From: Burkholderia sp. TSV86
GTDB lineage: Bacteria > Pseudomonadota > Gammaproteobacteria > Burkholderiales > Burkholderiaceae
Direction: 5' to 3'
Assembly: GCF_001522865.1 (NCBI RefSeq)
Contig: NZ_LOWB01000021.1
Location: 62,001-126,000, forward strand
DNA: 64,000 nt
Shown: one piece after another, positions 1 to 8,149 of the stretch
How positions within the stretch are numbered: the stretch's first letter is position 1
Layout of the letters: every line of letters begins with the position of its first letter
Translations under genes and position numbers: made by a program
Notes under the pieces: model-generated
The model's input: only the letters and a program-made list of their open reading frames with translations
The model's database searches: none
What the model was told of the DNA's origin: nothing

Positions 1-2016
1 CGGCGCGTCGATCGTCAGGCCCGTCACGTCAAAGCGCAGCGTGTCGCCGGGCTTCACGCCGATGAGCTTCGCAAGCCCCGCCTCGATCGAGATCTGCGAC
101 GCGCTCGACGCGCCGTACCAGTCGCCCGCGACAATCCGGTTGTCATCGGGCAAGCGCGCCGTGTACGACAAGTTGAACTCGCGGTCGACGAGGCGGCGTG
201 CGTCGTCGCTCTTGTAGTCGTCCGGATTCACCGGCTTGCCGTTCACCGCGATCAACCGGGCGCGCACCATCGGCGCCAGCGCCGGGTCCGCGATGCCGTT
301 GGCCGCCAGATAGCGGATCACACCATCGCGCTGGTCGGGCTGAATATCGATCAGAAATTGGTTCGGCGCATCGGGCGGCGTCGATTGCCGCCAGCCGGCG
401 ACGAGATCATTGCGCGTGATCGCGATCAACAGCAGGCACATCAGGCCAAGCGCGAGCGCGGTGAGCTGAAGCGCGCTGGCCATGCCGCGCCGGTCGAGCG
501 ACGCGAGCGCATAGCGCCAGCCCAACCCTGCCGCGACGCGGCCGTCGCGCACGAGCCGCGCGGCCGCGAACAACACGAGCCGCGCGACGAGCGCAAACAG
601 CACGAGGCTGCCCGCGAAGCCGCCCGCGACGATCGCGCCCAGCTTCAGCTCGCCAGCCGCGGCGACGATCAACGCCGCGAACAGCGCGATGCCCAACGCA
701 TAGCCGATCCATGCGACGCGCCCCGCGTCGCCCCAATCACGGCGCAGCACACGCACCGGCGGCACGCGCGTCAGCGGCGCGAGCGGCGGCAGCGCGAAGC
801 CCAGCAGCAGCACGAGGCCGGTCGCGACGCCGATCGCCGCCGGCCATGCGGAAGGCGGCGGCAACGCCACGTCGATCAGGCTGCCGAGCGTGGCGAGCAG
901 TGCCAGATGGCCGCCATAGCCGAGCACCGCGCCCGCGACGCCGCCCACCACGCCAACGAGCACGAACTCGATCGCGAACAGCGCGGACAGCGTGCGATGG
1001 CTCGCGCCGAGGCAGCGCATCGCCGCGCAGCCGTCGAGATGGCGCCGCATGTAACGCTGCGCGGCCATCGCGATCGCCACGGCCGCGAGCAGCGCGCTCA
1101 ACAGCGCGACGAGGGTGAGGAAGTGGCGCGCGCGGTCGAGTGTCTGGCGCACCTGCGGCTGCCCCTGCTCGAGCGATTCGAGCGCGACGCCGCGCAGCTT
1201 GCCGCCGTCGACGCGCGTATGCGCGTAGCGCGCGAAGCGCGCTACAGCGGCAGCCTCGCCAGCGACGAGCAGCCGATACGTCACGCGGCTGCCGTAGCCG
1301 GTGAGGCCGGTCGATTCGAGTTCGTCGGCGCGCATCATCACGCGAGGCGAGAAGTTGACGAACGAAAAGCCGCGATCGAGTTCGCGCGTGATGACGGCGG
1401 CGATCGTGAACGTGCGGGTGCCGACGCGCAGCGTATCGCCGGTTTGCAGATGCAACGCGCCGAGCAGCGCCGGATCGGCCCAGACGGTGCCGGGGACCGG
1501 AATCGAACCGGCACGCTGGCCGGCCTCGTTCGCGCTGCGCGCGATCTGCACCGCGCCACGCAGCGGATAGCCGGCGGACACGGCCTTGAGCGCCGCGAGC
1601 CGCGACGCGGCCACGCTTGGCGTACCGGCCGGCGCGGCCGAAGCGCCCGCCGAGCTGGCAGCGGCGGCCGAACCGGCCGCCGCGCGACCTTGCCCCGCCA
1701 CACCGACCATGCTCGGAAAAATCGCCGTCGTCGCGGTTTTCAGCCCGAGCGCCCGCGCCTCGTTGGCGAACGACGGATCGACCGGATGATCCGCCCTGAC
1801 GACGAAATCCGCACCGAGCATCTGGCGGGCATCACGCTCGAGGCCCTGGCGCAGCCGGTCGGCAAGAAAGCCGACGCTCGTGAGCGCGGCCACGGCCAGC
1901 ACGAGCGCGAGCGCGACGAGCGTCAGCTCGCCCGAGCGCCAATCGCGCAGCGTCATCCGCCCGGCCAGCCGCATGAGATCGCCGGCGCCGAAGCGGCGGC
2001 GGCCCGCCGGCGGCAT
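1..2016 (-). CDS. ABC transporter permease, FtsX/YbbP type (3' end outside window)
   Basis: The visible 672 codons form the N-terminal and middle part of an integral-membrane permease of the YbbP/FtsX class. In this family the permease works with a LolD-like ATPase and acts on lipids or lipoproteins at the inner membrane; the substrate here is unknown. One membrane segment lies near residues 30-50, followed by a periplasmic MacB-like domain. A cluster of membrane segments with the FtsX pattern follows, including a conserved arginine-rich stretch (AAQRYMRRHLDG) after the second segment. The chosen ATG lies 18 bp after the stop of the upstream gene, so the two are probably co-transcribed. An in-frame ATG 14 codons later is an alternative. 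The C-terminus runs off the window. Confidence 0.85.
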   Translation of the reverse strand, partial: MPPAGRRRFGAGDLMRLAGRMTLRDWRSGELTLVALALVLAVAALTSVGFLADRLRQGLERDARQMLGADFVVRADHPVDPSFANEARALGLKTATTAIFPSMVGVAGQGRAAAGSAAAASSAGASAAPAGTPSVAASRLAALKAVSAGYPLRGAVQIARSANEAGQRAGSIPVPGTVWADPALLGALHLQTGDTLRVGTRTFTIAAVITRELDRGFSFVNFSPRVMMRADELESTGLTGYGSRVTYRLLVAGEAAAVARFARYAHTRVDGGKLRGVALESLEQGQPQVRQTLDRARHFLTLVALLSALLAAVAIAMAAQRYMRRHLDGCAAMRCLGASHRTLSALFAIEFVLVGVVGGVAGAVLGYGGHLALLATLGSLIDVALPPPSAWPAAIGVATGLVLLLGFALPPLAPLTRVPPVRVLRRDWGDAGRVAWIGYALGIALFAALIVAAAGELKLGAIVAGGFAGSLVLFALVARLVLFAAARLVRDGRVAAGLGWRYALASLDRRGMASALQLTALALGLMCLLLIAITRNDLVAGWRQSTPPDAPNQFLIDIQPDQRDGVIRYLAANGIADPALAPMVRARLIAVNGKPVNPDDYKSDDARRLVDREFNLSYTARLPDDNRIVAGDWYGASSASQISIEAGLAKLIGVKPGDTLRFDVTGLTIDAP

Positions 2017-2033
2017 GCCGTTACCCGCCGCCG

Positions 2034-2651
2034 TCAATCGCGCTTGCTCCCGATCGAGTTCAGCCGCGACACCATCTGGTTCGCCATCCCGCGAAAACCG
2101 CCCGACACGCCGCGCCAAAGGCGCGGCAGCGCCCAGGCCGCGCACACGAGAAAGCCGATCACCAGCACGATGAACGCGAGCGGCACGAAGAACGCAAGCG
2201 CGAGACCACCGACCGTGAGACCGTCCTCGGTGGTCGACGCGATCCAGTTCGAGATCGGCTCGGGCGACAAGTTGATCAGCGCGCGGGTGCCCGCCTTCGC
2301 GATGTGCGCGGAGCCGGCGAGCGTGCCGCCCGCGAGACCGGCGAGCGCGAGCAGCGTCGGATCGGCATGGCCGAGCGCGCCGGCTGCAAGCACCGCGCCC
2401 GCGGGAATCCGGATAAACGTGTGAACCGCGTCCCACAGCGAATCGAACGCGGGAATCTTGTCCGCGAGGAATTCGGCGAGCGCGAGCACGGCGGCCGCGC
2501 CGATTACCCACGACGACGTCAGCACGGCAAGCGTGTCGGGCAGCTGGATCAGGCCGATGCGCGCGCAAACGCCCGCGATCAGCACGGTCAGATAGAGGCG
2601 CAGGCCGCTCGCCCACGCGAGCCCCGCGCCGAGCGAAATGGCTTCAATCAT
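2034..2651 (-). CDS. DUF4126 family membrane protein
   Basis: A 205-aa integral membrane protein that matches the DUF4126 family by eye: Gly/Ala-rich helices, an N-terminus with GLAWASGLRLYLTVL, and a late GGTLAGSAHIAKAGTRALINLSPEP-like segment. The function is not known. I chose the ATG at 2651 because AAGGAGG stands eight bases upstream. A longer reading from 2762 would add 37 Arg-rich residues that do not look like a membrane protein start. A TATAAT at 2783-2788 fits a promoter with a leader of about 125 nt. The gene ends 18 bp before the permease and is probably co-transcribed with it. Confidence 0.8.
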   Translation of the reverse strand: MIEAISLGAGLAWASGLRLYLTVLIAGVCARIGLIQLPDTLAVLTSSWVIGAAAVLALAEFLADKIPAFDSLWDAVHTFIRIPAGAVLAAGALGHADPTLLALAGLAGGTLAGSAHIAKAGTRALINLSPEPISNWIASTTEDGLTVGGLALAFFVPLAFIVLVIGFLVCAAWALPRLWRGVSGGFRGMANQMVSRLNSIGSKRD

Positions 2652-2782
2652 AGCCGCCTCCTTGCGCGATACGCGCGGTTCGCGGGCGAGCGCCGCCCGG
2701 TGCCGGGCGGATCGGTCGATCGCCGCGGCGGTCCCGTCCGTTCGCTCGCGGCAGCGGGACATCGTCCGATGAATACCGCTCC

Positions 2783-2788
2783 ATTATA
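2783..2788 (-). promoter_or_regulatory. Candidate -10 box for the DUF4126-permease unit
   Basis: A perfect TATAAT on the minus strand, about 130 bp upstream of the DUF4126 start codon, in otherwise GC-rich spacer. No convincing -35 is visible at 16-18 bp. Confidence 0.45.
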
Positions 2789-2852
2789 GACGCGCGATAC
2801 GCCGCCGCCGCGGCGCGTCAACCGGACAAACCGCGCCGCGCGGCCGCGGCGC

Positions 2853-3173
2853 TCAGCCGCCCGACGTCAGCTTCAGGCCGATCAGCCCGACGAGAATCAG
2901 CGCGGCGCTCGCGACGCGCGCCAACGTCACCGCCTCGCCGAGCATCACGATCCCGAACACGAACGCGCCGAGTGCGCCGATGCCCGTCCACACCGCATAA
3001 GCGGTGCCGAGCGGCAGCTCGCGCATCGCGACGGCGAGCAGCCCGAAGCTGCCGAGTGCGGTGACGATCGTGAAAACGGAAGGGCCGACGCGCGTGAAGC
3101 CTTCGGACGATTTGAGACCCGCCGCCCACGCGACTTCGAGCAGGCCGGCAATACAAAGCCACAACCAGGGCAT
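2853..3173 (-). CDS. gdx: Guanidinium exporter, SMR family (Gdx/SugE)
   Basis: A 106-aa small multidrug resistance protein with four membrane helices. The Gdx/SugE subtype exports guanidinium in exchange for protons. The diagnostic GLLEVAWA with the central glutamate (Glu13) is in helix 1, and PLGTAYAVWTGIGALGA is in helix 3. Both match SugE/Gdx rather than the EmrE/Qac subtype. GGAG lies nine bases before the ATG. The leader carries a guanidine-II riboswitch (3197-3293), which independently supports guanidinium as the substrate. SMR proteins work as antiparallel dimers; no second SMR gene is adjacent, so a homodimer is expected. Confident assignment. Confidence 0.95.
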   Translation of the reverse strand: MPWLWLCIAGLLEVAWAAGLKSSEGFTRVGPSVFTIVTALGSFGLLAVAMRELPLGTAYAVWTGIGALGAFVFGIVMLGEAVTLARVASAALILVGLIGLKLTSGG

Positions 3174-3196
3174 GATGAGACGCTCCGCAAACCGAT

Positions 3197-3293
3197 GGGG
3201 TCGTCCCCGTTGAATGTCGGCGGCCGGGGTCTGCGCACGCAGACAAAAGGCCAGGCTTGCGTGGGCCGCCCGCCCGGGGCCGTCCCCGGGCGG
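3197..3293 (-). promoter_or_regulatory. Guanidine-II riboswitch (mini-ykkC)
   Basis: The gdx leader contains two hairpins with the ACGR tetraloops that define mini-ykkC. Hairpin 1 is a perfect 10-bp stem (3270-3279 with 3284-3293) closed by loop ACGG. Hairpin 2 is a GGGG/CCCC stem (3197-3200 with 3205-3208) closed by loop ACGA. The two are about 60 nt apart, and the linker folds a further small stem (GTCTGC/GCAGAC). In this class guanidinium binds each loop and the CG dinucleotides kiss, which frees the ribosome binding site. The downstream hairpin sits just before the GGAG of gdx, as expected for translational control. Confidence 0.9.
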
Positions 3294-3298
3294 AGTCG

Positions 3299-3304
3299 AT
3301 TATA
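3299..3304 (-). promoter_or_regulatory. -10 box of the riboswitch-gdx transcript
   Basis: A perfect TATAAT on the minus strand directly before the first riboswitch hairpin. A start point 6-7 bases downstream would begin the RNA at or next to hairpin 1, the expected geometry. The -35 is not recognisable. Confidence 0.65.
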
Positions 3305-3335
3305 ACGAAACGCTTACGATACGGCCGGCCGCCCC

Positions 3336-3632
3336 TTACTTCGACGCGGGCTTCGCGCTGCGCGCCGCGATCGGCCAGCCTCGCGCGTCGAGCGGCACGC
3401 ACCGGCCGTCGCGGTACAGCACCCATTCGTCGCACTCGCGGCCGTCCTTGAATACGCAAACGCCGTACTGGCCGTGCGCGCTGTCGTGAATCGCCACCTT
3501 GCCGCCGAGCTTCTCGCAATGAACCGATGCCGGATTCGCATGCGCGGCATCAGGCGCAGCCGGCTGCGGCTGCGCGAACGCCGGCGCGATGCCCGCGATC
3601 CACGCGAGGCGGCGCAATGAACGAGCGAACAT
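3336..3632 (-). CDS. DUF333 domain exported protein
   Basis: A 98-aa protein with an N-terminal hydrophobic segment ending in PAFAQ, read as a signal peptide. The DUF333 signature follows: NPASVHCEKLGGKV near residues 33-46, then a GQYGVCVFKDGRECDEW block with paired cysteines. DUF333 proteins are small periplasmic or lipid-anchored proteins, some described as hemolysin-like or stress-induced; no activity is established. AGGAGG stands ahead of the ATG. The gene follows kdpE on the same strand, but a hairpin with a T-run lies between them, so it is probably expressed separately. Confidence 0.85.
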   Translation of the reverse strand: MFARSLRRLAWIAGIAPAFAQPQPAAPDAAHANPASVHCEKLGGKVAIHDSAHGQYGVCVFKDGRECDEWVLYRDGRCVPLDARGWPIAARSAKPASK

Positions 3633-3673
3633 GGCGGACCTCCTATCGGAATTGCCGAGTGTTCAGCATAGGC

Positions 3674-3694
3674 AAAAATCGGCGCAATGGCGCC
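3674..3694 (-). terminator. Intrinsic terminator after kdpE
   Basis: On the minus strand a GGCGC/GCGCC stem with a four-base loop is followed by GATTTTT, 22 bases after the kdpE stop. The stem is short but the position fits the end of the kdp transcript. Confidence 0.6.
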
Positions 3695-3715
3695 CGGCGC
3701 GCTTGCCCCGCCGAG

Positions 3716-4417
3716 TCAGCCCCCGACACCGACGAGCCGATAACCGACCCCCGTCTCGGTGATGATGTGCTGCGGCTGCGCCGGATCGGTCTCGAGCTTC
3801 TGCCGAAGATGCGCCATGTAGATCCGCAAATAGTGATGGCTCTCGACATGCGACGGCCCCCATACGTCGCGCAGCAATTGCCGGTGCGTCAGCACGCGCC
3901 CCGCGTGGCGCACGAGCGTCGCAAGCAGCCGGTATTCGAGCGGCGTCAGATGGACGACCTCGCCCGCGCGCCACACGCGGCGCAGCGCGAGATCGACGCT
4001 CACGTCGCCGAAGCTCACCTGCGGCGTCTCGGCCGCGCCGCCTTGGTTGCGCCGCCGCAAATGCGCGCGTATCCGCGCGAGCAGCTCGGATACGCCGAAC
4101 GGCTTGGTCAGGTAATCGTCGGCACCGGCGTCCAGCGCGGCCACCTTCTCCTCTTCGTGCGTGCGCGCCGACAGCACGATCACCGGCATTTCGGACCAGC
4201 CGCGCAGCTCGCGGATCACGTCCAGGCCGTCGCCGTCGGGCAGCCCGAGATCGACGATCGCGAGATCGGGCTTGCGCGTCGCCGCTTCGATCAGCCCCTG
4301 GCGGCCGGTCTCGGCGTCGAACACCGCGATTCCCTCTTCCTCGAGCGCGGTGCGCACGAAACGGCGGATTTGCTTTTCGTCTTCGATCAGAACGACAGTG
4401 ATGGTCGGTTCACTCAT
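3716..4417 (-). CDS. kdpE: Response regulator KdpE
   Basis: A 233-aa OmpR/PhoB-class response regulator. The receiver domain (about residues 6-120) has the acidic pair in LIEDE, the phospho-acceptor aspartate in IVDLGLPDGDG, the SAR threonine/serine region and the KPF lysine motif. The winged-helix DNA-binding domain (about 135-230) ends in HLRQKLE followed by ITETGVGYRL. It activates the kdp operon when phosphorylated by KdpD. Its start codon overlaps the kdpD stop by eight bases, which indicates translational coupling. No promoter of its own is visible. Confidence 0.97.
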   Translation of the reverse strand: MSEPTITVVLIEDEKQIRRFVRTALEEEGIAVFDAETGRQGLIEAATRKPDLAIVDLGLPDGDGLDVIRELRGWSEMPVIVLSARTHEEEKVAALDAGADDYLTKPFGVSELLARIRAHLRRRNQGGAAETPQVSFGDVSVDLALRRVWRAGEVVHLTPLEYRLLATLVRHAGRVLTHRQLLRDVWGPSHVESHHYLRIYMAHLRQKLETDPAQPQHIITETGVGYRLVGVGG

Positions 4418-7304
4418 GGGTATGCGGATGATCCGGAGAAACAGGCGCGGGCTCGGCGGCGCGGGATGCGGCCGCCGCGTCGGCGTCGGCGTCGGCGTCG
4501 GCAGCGTCGAGAGTACCGTCGTCCGCCGCGCCCGGCGCGGGCGGCGGCGCCTCGACGGGCAACGTAAACCAAAAGCGCGCGCCTTCGACCGCGCGCTCGG
4601 GCGAAAGCCGGTTGAGCGCGCCGATTTTACCGCCGTGCGCTTCGACGATCGCACGGCAAATCGCCAAGCCGAGTCCGATGCCGGGCTTGGCCGATTCCTT
4701 CTCGCCGCGCGTGAATTTCTCGAAGATCCGCGCCTCCATGCCTGCCGGCAGGCCAGGCCCGCGATCGTCGACGCACACGCGCACGAACGGCGCGCCATCA
4801 TCGACAATGCGCTCGGCGCTGATCTCGATCGGCGTATCGGGCGGTGCGTACTTCGCGGCGTTCTCGAACAGGTTCGCGAACAGCCGCTCCATCAGCACCG
4901 CGTCCATCTGCAGCAGCGGCAGATCGGCCGGCAGCCGCACCTGCGCCGGATGGCGCGCCAGCACCCGCTTGCACGCGGCGAGCGCCGCGCCCACCGTCTC
5001 CTCGAGCAGCGACCACTGGCGCTTCAGTTGCAGGCTGCCCGCCTGCAACCGCGCCATGTCGAGCAGATTCGTGACGATTCCGGTCATGCGCAGCGCCTCG
5101 TCGTGGATCGATTCGACCAGCTCGTCCTCGCGCTCGCCCGCGTGGCCGGCGCCGCGCGCGGCCGCCGCACGCGCGTTCACGAGCATCGACGACAGCCCGA
5201 CGATCGCCGTGAGCGGCGTGCGCAGATCATGCGAGATCGCCGACAGCAGCGAGTTGCGCAACCGCTCGGATTCCATATTGACGAGCGCGTCGCGCGCGAT
5301 GTCGACATAGTGGACGCGTTCGAGCGCGAGCGCGATCTGCGCGGCGAATGCATCGAGCATGCGCTGCTGCTCCGGCACTTCGAGCTCGCGCGGATCTTTC
5401 GTGACGACGGCGAGCACGCCGCGCGTGCGCATCGGCGCCTTCAGCGGCAGATAGCGCGCGGCCGCGGCAGGCAGCGTGTCAGTGCCGTGGCCCGCGGGCT
5501 TTTGCTGGTCGTACACCCACTGACCGACGTCGACATCGAGCGCGCCGCCCGCGAGCGTTACTGCTTCGTCGGGGTTTTCGAGCTTCTGGCGGACCTTGTC
5601 CGCGCTGTCGGGCAGCAGCACCGCGACGCGCGCGCGAAACACCTCGGACACGTGGCGGCTGCCGATCTCGACGATCTGCTCGGTGGTGAGCGCCGCACCC
5701 AGCTCGCGCGCCATCGCATACATCGCGCCCGTGCGCCGCTCGCGGCGCTGCGCGATCTGCGCGCCGCGCGTAAGGCTCGACGTCAGATGGCTGATCACGA
5801 GCGACGTCAGCAGCATCCCGAAGAAGGTCAGCAGATATTGCGTATCGGATACCGAGAACGACATCCGCGGCGGCACGAAAAAGAAATCGAACGCGGCAAC
5901 CGACAGGAACGACAGCAGCACGCCCGGCCCGCGCCCGAGGCGCACCGCCGAAAACACCACGCCGAGCAAATACAGCATCACGAGATTGGTCAGATCGAGA
6001 CTGCCGTGCAGCAGATTCGCGACGCCGGTGACCGCCGCGCAGATCACCGCCGCGTATGCGTAGTTGCGCGGCGGCGAACGGCCGTCGATGACGGTGGACA
6101 GCGCGTCACGCCACGCGCGCGCGGCGGGATCGAGCATCGGGCGCGCGGCTTCGCCCGATGCGCCGCCGCCCGCGTGCGCGCGGATCAGCATCAGATCGAT
6201 GTCGCCCGCGCGCTCGGCCAGCTCCTCGCCGAACGGGCGCGCAAGACGCCGCATCAGCCCCGTCTTCGACGAGCCGCCCGCGACGATCTTCGATGCATTG
6301 CGCACCTGCGCATAGCCGATCAGCGCGGCAACGGCGTCGGCGCCCGTGAGCGTCGCCGTCTGCGCGCCCAGTTCGGCCGCGAGCTTCAGCGCGTTCAACG
6401 TGCGCTGGCGCAGCGTGTCCGGCAGCCGCGCGAGGCGCGGCGTTTCGACGTATACCGCGAGCCAGTCCGCCTTCAGGCTCGCGGCAAGCCGCGCGGCCGC
6501 GCGCACGAGCGTCGGCGCCTCGGGGCCGGGGCCGACGCAGACGAGCAGCCGCTCGCGCGCCTGCCAGATCCGCTGGATCGAGCGGTCGGCGCGGTATTCA
6601 CGCATCTGCGCGTCGACGCGATCGGCCGTGCGGCGCAGCGCCAGCTCGCGCAGCGCGATCAGATTGCCCTTGCGGAAAAAATTGCGCACCGCGCGCTCGG
6701 CCTGCTGCGCGATATAGACCTTGCCGTCGCGCAGCCGGCTCAACAGTTCCTCGGCGGGAAGATCGACGAGCGTGACTTCGTCGGCGGCGTCGAACACGCG
6801 ATCGGGCACGGTCTCCCACACGCGGATGCCGGTAATCGCACCGACCACGTCGTTCAAGCTTTCCAGATGCTGGACGTTGACGGTCGTATAGACGTCGATG
6901 CCGGCATCGAGCAGTTCGTACACGTCCTGCCAGCGCTTCAAGTGCCGCGCGCCCGGCACGTTCGAATGCGCGAGCTCGTCGACCAGCACGAGCTGCGGCT
7001 TGCGCGCGAGCGCCGCATCGAGATCGAACTCGCCGATCGCGCGGCCGCGATAGACAATCTGCGCGAGCGGCAGCACGTCCAGGCCGTCGACGAGCGCGGC
7101 CGTCTCGCGGCGCCCGTGCGTCTCAACGATGCCGACCAGCACGTCGACGCCGTCTTGCCGGCGCGCACGCGCGGCTTGCAGCATCGCATAGGTCTTGCCG
7201 ACGCCCGCCGACGCGCCGAAGAAGATCTTCAGCTTGCCGCGCTGCTGCTTTTCCTCTTCTCGCTGGATCTTGTCGAGAAGTTCATCGGGATCGGGGCGGT
7301 TCAT
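4410..7304 (-). CDS. kdpD: Sensor histidine kinase KdpD
   Basis: A 964-aa membrane sensor kinase for potassium limitation. From the N-terminus: a KdpD domain with Walker A (GASAGVGKTYAM, about residue 30), a universal-stress-like domain, four closely spaced membrane helices (about residues 400-500), a GAF-like region, the histidine box ISHDLRTPLTAIVG, and an HATPase domain with DRGPGLP and GLGLAIC. I prefer the ATG at 7304 because the family normally begins just before this Walker region; an in-frame ATG at 7337 is possible. The C-terminal tail is unusual: it ends in an Asp-Ala repeat encoded by four copies of a 6-bp unit (4477-4500), then a His/Pro-rich end. Confidence 0.96.
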   Translation of the reverse strand: MNRPDPDELLDKIQREEEKQQRGKLKIFFGASAGVGKTYAMLQAARARRQDGVDVLVGIVETHGRRETAALVDGLDVLPLAQIVYRGRAIGEFDLDAALARKPQLVLVDELAHSNVPGARHLKRWQDVYELLDAGIDVYTTVNVQHLESLNDVVGAITGIRVWETVPDRVFDAADEVTLVDLPAEELLSRLRDGKVYIAQQAERAVRNFFRKGNLIALRELALRRTADRVDAQMREYRADRSIQRIWQARERLLVCVGPGPEAPTLVRAAARLAASLKADWLAVYVETPRLARLPDTLRQRTLNALKLAAELGAQTATLTGADAVAALIGYAQVRNASKIVAGGSSKTGLMRRLARPFGEELAERAGDIDLMLIRAHAGGGASGEAARPMLDPAARAWRDALSTVIDGRSPPRNYAYAAVICAAVTGVANLLHGSLDLTNLVMLYLLGVVFSAVRLGRGPGVLLSFLSVAAFDFFFVPPRMSFSVSDTQYLLTFFGMLLTSLVISHLTSSLTRGAQIAQRRERRTGAMYAMARELGAALTTEQIVEIGSRHVSEVFRARVAVLLPDSADKVRQKLENPDEAVTLAGGALDVDVGQWVYDQQKPAGHGTDTLPAAAARYLPLKAPMRTRGVLAVVTKDPRELEVPEQQRMLDAFAAQIALALERVHYVDIARDALVNMESERLRNSLLSAISHDLRTPLTAIVGLSSMLVNARAAAARGAGHAGEREDELVESIHDEALRMTGIVTNLLDMARLQAGSLQLKRQWSLLEETVGAALAACKRVLARHPAQVRLPADLPLLQMDAVLMERLFANLFENAAKYAPPDTPIEISAERIVDDGAPFVRVCVDDRGPGLPAGMEARIFEKFTRGEKESAKPGIGLGLAICRAIVEAHGGKIGALNRLSPERAVEGARFWFTLPVEAPPPAPGAADDGTLDAADADADADAAAASRAAEPAPVSPDHPHTHE

Positions 7305-7444
7305 GCGAGGCGGAAATTTCCGTAGCGCGGCGGACATTGAACCATTGTCGTTCCAAAACGCAAAAAAGGGAAAGGACGGCGCGAACACGCCGTCCTGACG
7401 TCATCGGACATGACGGAAGCGGCCGGTTCAGCCGTCCCTTCAAT

Positions 7445-7492
7445 GGCCGACTGAGTGGCCGACCGAGCGGTCAACTCAGTGGCCAACCCAGC
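7445..7492. repeat. Four degenerate 12-bp tandem repeats between kdpD and kdpC
   Basis: The kdpC-kdpD spacer (about 230 bp) holds four consecutive 12-mers of the form GGYCRAYYSAGY, from 7445, 7457, 7469 and 7481. No gene is visible in this spacer. The repeats may only reflect local slippage. Confidence 0.6.
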
Positions 7493-7533
7493 GGCCGGCG
7501 CGCCGCGAACGATGCGCGCGCCGCCCGCGCCGG

Positions 7534-8124
7534 TCAGTGCGCCGCCTGAGCGGCTTGAGCGGCGTCCAGCGCGAGGTTCAGCTTCAGCACATTCACGCGC
7601 GCCTCGCCGAGCACGCCGAACTGCCGGCCTGCGGTATGGTCGGCCACGAGCCGCCGCACGTCGGCTTCCCGCAGATGGCGCGCCTTCGCGACGCGCGCCA
7701 CTTGGTAGTCGGCCGCGGCCGGGCTGATCTGCGGATCGAGGCCGCTGCCCGACGCCGTCACGAGATCGACGGGCACGGGCTTGGACAGATCGGTGCCGGC
7801 GGCCTTCAGCGCGTCGAGGCGCCCTTTCACCTGATCCTCCAGCGACGGGTTGAGCGGCCCCAGGTTCGAGCCGCCCGAATTGGCCGCGTTGTACGGCATC
7901 GGGCCCGTCGCCGACAAGCGGCCCCAGAAGTACTGCGGCGCGTCGAATTGCTGACCGATCAGCGCGGAGCCGACCACGCGGCCGTTCTTCTCGATCAGGC
8001 TGCCGTTCGCCTGCGACGCAAACACGGCCTGGCCGAAAGCCGTCATCACGGCCGGATACGCGAGCCCGGTCACGGCGCTCAGCACGGCGAACACGACGAT
8101 GAGCGGACGAAACAATGATTTCAT
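7534..8124 (-). CDS. kdpC: Potassium-transporting ATPase subunit KdpC
   Basis: A 196-aa single-pass membrane protein, the subunit that increases ATP affinity and stabilises the KdpFABC complex. One N-terminal helix ([21 protein letters not shown]) is followed by a periplasmic domain with conserved [15 protein letters not shown] and [17 protein letters not shown]. The family motif near the C-terminus ([17 protein letters not shown]) is intact. The length is usual for the family. The gene lies 25 bp after kdpB in the same orientation. Confidence 0.97.
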   Translation of the reverse strand: MKSLFRPLIVVFAVLSAVTGLAYPAVMTAFGQAVFASQANGSLIEKNGRVVGSALIGQQFDAPQYFWGRLSATGPMPYNAANSGGSNLGPLNPSLEDQVKGRLDALKAAGTDLSKPVPVDLVTASGSGLDPQISPAAADYQVARVAKARHLREADVRRLVADHTAGRQFGVLGEARVNVLKLNLALDAAQAAQAAH

Positions 8125-8149
8125 GGCGATATCCCTTTGAATTCCGACT

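Noticed and set aside
358-2424. A 688-codon plus-strand frame over the permease and DUF4126 genes
   Set aside because: Low-complexity Arg/Ala/Glu translation without motifs. The minus-strand genes have membrane helices and ribosome binding sites.
4161-7325. A 1054-codon open frame on the plus strand opposite kdpD
   Set aside because: It mirrors kdpD in a GC-rich genome where antisense frames stay open. The translation is Arg/Ala/His-rich with no recognisable motif, while kdpD on the other strand has all its domains.
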